Shown here: piece by piece, positions 61,240 through 64,000 of the stretch | Numbering within the stretch: position 1 is the first letter of the stretch | Layout of the letters: each line of letters begins with the position of its first letter | Assembly (NCBI RefSeq): GCF_029893345.1 | Contig: NZ_JARXVE010000005.1 | Span: 186,001 to 250,000 of the forward strand | Source of the DNA: Mycolicibacterium frederiksbergense | GTDB taxonomy: Bacteria > Actinomycetota > Actinomycetes > Mycobacteriales > Mycobacteriaceae | Length of the DNA stretch: 64,000 nucleotides | Reading direction: 5' to 3' | Notes under the pieces: generated by a model | What the model saw: only the letters and a program-made list of their open reading frames with translations | Told to the model about the DNA's origin: nothing | Databases searched by the model: none | Program-made: the position numbers and the translations under genes

Positions 61240-62040
61240 CTACGGCTGTGCCGGTCGGAGATGGGTGATATCACCTGCCGACACCGTGGCCCGTTCCGTT
61301 CCGGTGTCGATGATCAAACGACCGAGTTCGTCGACGTCGGCGGCCGTCCCCACCAACGTGGTGTCCCCCGGCAGGATGGCCCGGACCTGGCTGCCGATGG
61401 TCACGCTGCATTTGCGGTAATCGGCGGCCAGCGCCGGGTCGGCGTTGCGCCATCCGGCTATCCGGGCATCCAGGTGGCGAAGCAACGCCCGCGCCAGTGG
61501 ATTGCGGTCGACTGTCCCCGCACCGATCTGCGTCAGCGATGTGGCGCGGGAATCCGGAACCTCGTCGGCAGTCATCGTCACGTTCAGGCCGAGCCCGACC
61601 ACGATGACCGGAGCAGGTGAGGCCACTTCGGCGAGGATGCCTGCCAGTTTTCCGCCGTCTGGGCCGACCAGAACATCGTTGGGCCATTTCAGGCCGACAC
61701 GCGTCCCGGCGATCTCCGCGACGGCGTCGATGATCGCCAGGCCCGTGGCCAACGGCAGCCATCCCCAACGGTCCGGGGGCACGGCCGATCCATCGACGCC
61801 GAACGACATCACCACCTGCGAGCGGGGCGGCGTGGACCACTGCCTGCCGTGGCGGCCGCGGCCGGCGCTCTGGTACTCGGCGAACAGCACCATGCCGGCG
61901 ATGTCCTCGCCCGCCGCAGCCCGCGCCAGCAGGTCGGCGTTGGTGGATCCGGTTTCCTCGACGACGTCGACGCGCCGCCACGACAGGCCATCGAGCCCGT
62001 CGCGCAAGATCGTCACGTCCAGCGGTGGCCTTGTGTTCAT
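61240..62040 (-). CDS. birA: Biotin--[acetyl-CoA-carboxylase] ligase
   Basis: The 266-residue ligase attaches biotin to carboxylase carrier proteins. It has the biotinyl-AMP loop GRGRHGRQWS, VGLKWPNDVLV with the ribose-binding segment, and KLAGILAEVA. There is no N-terminal helix-turn-helix, so this is a monofunctional class I enzyme. It lies nine bases downstream of the PH-domain gene in a convergent order. M. tuberculosis has accD5 on the other side of birA; here a steroid-type oxygenase gene follows. Confidence 0.94.
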   Translation of the reverse strand: MNTRPPLDVTILRDGLDGLSWRRVDVVEETGSTNADLLARAAAGEDIAGMVLFAEYQSAGRGRHGRQWSTPPRSQVVMSFGVDGSAVPPDRWGWLPLATGLAIIDAVAEIAGTRVGLKWPNDVLVGPDGGKLAGILAEVASPAPVIVVGLGLNVTMTADEVPDSRATSLTQIGAGTVDRNPLARALLRHLDARIAGWRNADPALAADYRKCSVTIGSQVRAILPGDTTLVGTAADVDELGRLIIDTGTERATVSAGDITHLRPAQP

Positions 62041-62091
62041 CGCGGCCAGCTTACGGGGCGGGTTGCTGGCAGCCGCGGCGTCAGTGGCACG

Positions 62092-63222
62092 TCAGCCGGA
62101 AGCTTGAGCAGCGTTGAGGGCGGCCAGATTGTCGGCGACCTCCTGCTGCCAAAGCTCGTTGGCGTGCGTGGTGTCGACCTCTTGCTCGAATCGATCGGTC
62201 ATGTCGGGGGTGATATCGGCGACATCGACGTAGAACTGCTGGTACCACCGGCGATGGTGGTAGACCGGGCCGTCCTCCTCGGTCAGCAAGGGATTGTCGA
62301 TCCGCGTCTTGTTCTTCCAGATCTCGACGTCCTCCATGAAGCCGTCGCCGAAAGTCCGGCTCATCGTCGCCGCCAGCTGGGTGGCCTTGTCCGCGGGCAG
62401 TCCAGGATTCCGCTGCACCGCGACTCCCCACTGCAGCACGAACGAGTTGTGCGTCACTGGGTAGTGGCAGTTGATCAGGGCGATCTCGATGGTGAAATCC
62501 GGGCCGAGATCGTTGTGCAGCCAGTTGATCATGTACGCCGGACCGAAATACGTTGCCTCCGAACGTAAGTACGTTCCGTCCCAGAGTTCCCTGGTGGCGT
62601 AGTCCGGACGCGGCTTGGACTCCATGAACTGGCTCGCGGTGTGGCCTTCGATGACGTTCTTGAAGTACGTCGGGTAGGCGTGGTGGATGTAGAAGAAGTG
62701 CGCCATGTCGACGTTGTTGTCGACGATCTCGCGGCAGTGCGAACCTTCGATCAGAATCGAATTCCATTGCCACGGCGACCAGATGCCCTCGTCATAGCCT
62801 TCGATGGTGGGCGGGATCAGCTCGGCGGGCGGCTCGGAGCCTTCCGGGTCATGCCAGATGAGCAGCTGACCGTTGACCTCAGCCGTGGGCCATTTGCGGG
62901 TGCGCGCCAGCCGCGGGGTGCGCTTGGCGTACGGCACCAGCTTGCACTTTCCGTCGGCGCCCCAGCGCCAGTCGTGGAACGGGCAGGCCAGGTTGTCGTC
63001 CTTGACCGACCCCATCGACAGGTCGCCGCCCATGTGCCTGCAGTACGAATCGAGCACGTGCAGTTCGCCGGCGGAGTCGGCATAGACGGCGAGCTTGGTG
63101 CCGAAGGCTTCGATGCCGTGCGGCTGACCGTCGCGGAATGTGTCGGCGAGCCCAACGCAGTGCCAGCCCCGGGCGAACCGCGTCATCGCCGTGCCTGCGT
63201 CGATTTCCCGGATCTCGTTCAT
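62092..63222 (-). CDS. Rieske oxygenase, KshA-like (3-ketosteroid 9-alpha-hydroxylase family)
   Basis: The 376-residue protein has a Rieske [2Fe-2S] site, CRHMGGDLSMG with the paired CPFHDWRWG, and a mononuclear iron site with NNVDMAHFFYIHH (2-His-1-Asp pattern). KshA enzymes hydroxylate ring B of 3-ketosteroids and pair with the reductase KshB. Length and motifs fit KshA, but substrate range varies among homologues, so no gene symbol is given. The ATG at 63222 overlaps the stop of the flavoprotein gene (63219), so the two are co-translated. Confidence 0.88.
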   Translation of the reverse strand: MNEIREIDAGTAMTRFARGWHCVGLADTFRDGQPHGIEAFGTKLAVYADSAGELHVLDSYCRHMGGDLSMGSVKDDNLACPFHDWRWGADGKCKLVPYAKRTPRLARTRKWPTAEVNGQLLIWHDPEGSEPPAELIPPTIEGYDEGIWSPWQWNSILIEGSHCREIVDNNVDMAHFFYIHHAYPTYFKNVIEGHTASQFMESKPRPDYATRELWDGTYLRSEATYFGPAYMINWLHNDLGPDFTIEIALINCHYPVTHNSFVLQWGVAVQRNPGLPADKATQLAATMSRTFGDGFMEDVEIWKNKTRIDNPLLTEEDGPVYHHRRWYQQFYVDVADITPDMTDRFEQEVDTTHANELWQQEVADNLAALNAAQASG

Positions 63223-64000
63223 GCTTGTCCCCTTGGTTCTTCGCGCGAGCGCTCATCACGCCCTCCCACGGCCCTGCCTAGCATGTCTTTGACCGCCAGG
63301 TGGCTGAACAGCATGCTGGTTCCGATCGGATTTCCGCCGCCCGGATAGGTGGTGCCGCTCGGGGCGGCCATCGTGTTGCCCGCGGCATACAGGCCGGCGA
63401 TCACCGCACCGCTGGTGTCGAGTACCCGGGCCGCGGTATCGGTACGCAACCCGCCCTTGGTGCCGAGGTCGGAGATGCCGAATGCGGCGGCATGGAACGG
63501 GCCCTTCTCGATCGCGACGAGCGGGGACGCACCGCCTGAGAAGGCCCGGTCGTATGCCTCGTCACCGCGGCCGAAATCCTCGTCCGAGTCGGATGCGACG
63601 AAGGCGTTGAAGCGCTCCACGGTGGCGGTCAGGTTCTCGGCGGGGACGCCGATCTTGACAGCCAACTCTTCCAGGGTGTCAGCGGTGTGCCACAACCCGG
63701 CGTCGACGTAGCGCTGCGTGTCGACCATCGAGACGTTGGTGGCCTTGACGGGTGGCACCAGTCCTTCCCGATCGTCGTAGATCATCCAGTACGGCAACGT
63801 CATCGAGCCATCGGCCAGCCTGGGCAGGATCGCCCGGCCGATGCGGTCGTAGGCCGCCGACTCGTTGACGAAGCGCTGTCCGTTCTGGTCGACGAAGATG
63901 CCGCCGGTGAACCACAGCGCGAAGGCCGACCGCCCGTCTGGATGCGTCAAACCCGGTGACCACCAGGCCTGGTCCATCAGGTCGACATCGGCGCCGACGG
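63219..64000 (-). CDS. KstD-like FAD-binding dehydrogenase, C-terminal part (5' end outside window)
   Basis: At least 260 codons of a flavoprotein remain in this window; the frame is still open at 64000, so the start lies beyond it. The visible part has GGIFVDQNGQRFVNE, LGTKGGLRTDTAARVLD, and GLYAAGNTMAAPSGTTYPGG followed by GNPIG, which is the C-terminal FAD motif of 3-ketosteroid delta-1-dehydrogenases and fumarate-reductase-like enzymes. Operon with the KshA-like gene suggests a steroid-ring-opening pair. Full assignment would need the missing half. Confidence 0.82.
   Translation of the reverse strand, partial: VGADVDLMDQAWWSPGLTHPDGRSAFALWFTGGIFVDQNGQRFVNESAAYDRIGRAILPRLADGSMTLPYWMIYDDREGLVPPVKATNVSMVDTQRYVDAGLWHTADTLEELAVKIGVPAENLTATVERFNAFVASDSDEDFGRGDEAYDRAFSGGASPLVAIEKGPFHAAAFGISDLGTKGGLRTDTAARVLDTSGAVIAGLYAAGNTMAAPSGTTYPGGGNPIGTSMLFSHLAVKDMLGRAVGGRDERSREEPRGQA

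Overview
The window looks like chromosomal DNA from a high-GC mycobacterium, most likely a fast-growing Mycolicibacterium-type species. Gene content and order follow the M. tuberculosis Rv3241c-Rv3279c neighbourhood almost gene for gene: hpf, comF-like, lpqB-mtrB-mtrA, tmk, sahH, a TetR gene, rubB-rubA-alkB, an amino-acid permease, an FAD oxidoreductase, manA, the Rv3256c-like gene, manB, a DUF3499 gene, whiB2, fbiA-fbiB, a manC-type gene, wbbL, rmlD, an LCP gene, a TIGR03089-type gene, then fadE25, purE-purK, a GtrA-like gene, a PH-domain gene and birA. Family calls come from reading motifs and remembered homologues; no database search was run.

Layout. 1-6 kb: cell-wall and division signalling (lpqB-mtrB-mtrA), hpf and tmk on the minus strand. 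6-10 kb: an accessory TPR-membrane protein plus AAA+ ATPase pair and a secreted lipase. 10-17 kb: SAH hydrolase, then an alkane-oxidation operon (alkB-rubA-rubB-tetR) written with ATGA overlaps. 17-31 kb: mannose and rhamnose activation (manA, manB, manC-like, wbbL, rmlD), WhiB2, F420 biosynthesis (fbiA-fbiB) and an LCP ligase; together these feed arabinogalactan, mannan and lipoarabinomannan synthesis and redox-cofactor supply.

31-52 kb is an accessory block where the M. tuberculosis map has other genes. It encodes what looks like a full Wzx/Wzy-type polysaccharide system: a polyprenyl-phosphate sugar transferase, five glycosyltransferase modules (two fused in one 790-residue protein), a Wzy-like polymerase with a PCP-like tail, a separate PCP (Wzz-like) protein, a Wzx flippase, a polysaccharide deacetylase, two BioF2/FemAB-type acyltransferases around a cupin/JmjC-like protein, and two secreted paralogues that form a 0.8-kb inverted repeat. 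No tyrosine-kinase/phosphatase pair is visible.

52-57 kb is a scarred region: a frameshifted 3' copy of fadE25, a 620-residue exported protein and a decaying second alkB-like gene whose reading frame runs into the 3' end of the intact fadE25. 57-64 kb returns to core genes (tetR/fadE25 divergent pair with a twin operator candidate, purE-purK, gtrA-like, PH-domain, birA) and ends in a KshA-like Rieske oxygenase and a KstD-like flavoprotein cut by the window edge. No tRNA, rRNA, CRISPR array, transposase or integrase was seen.
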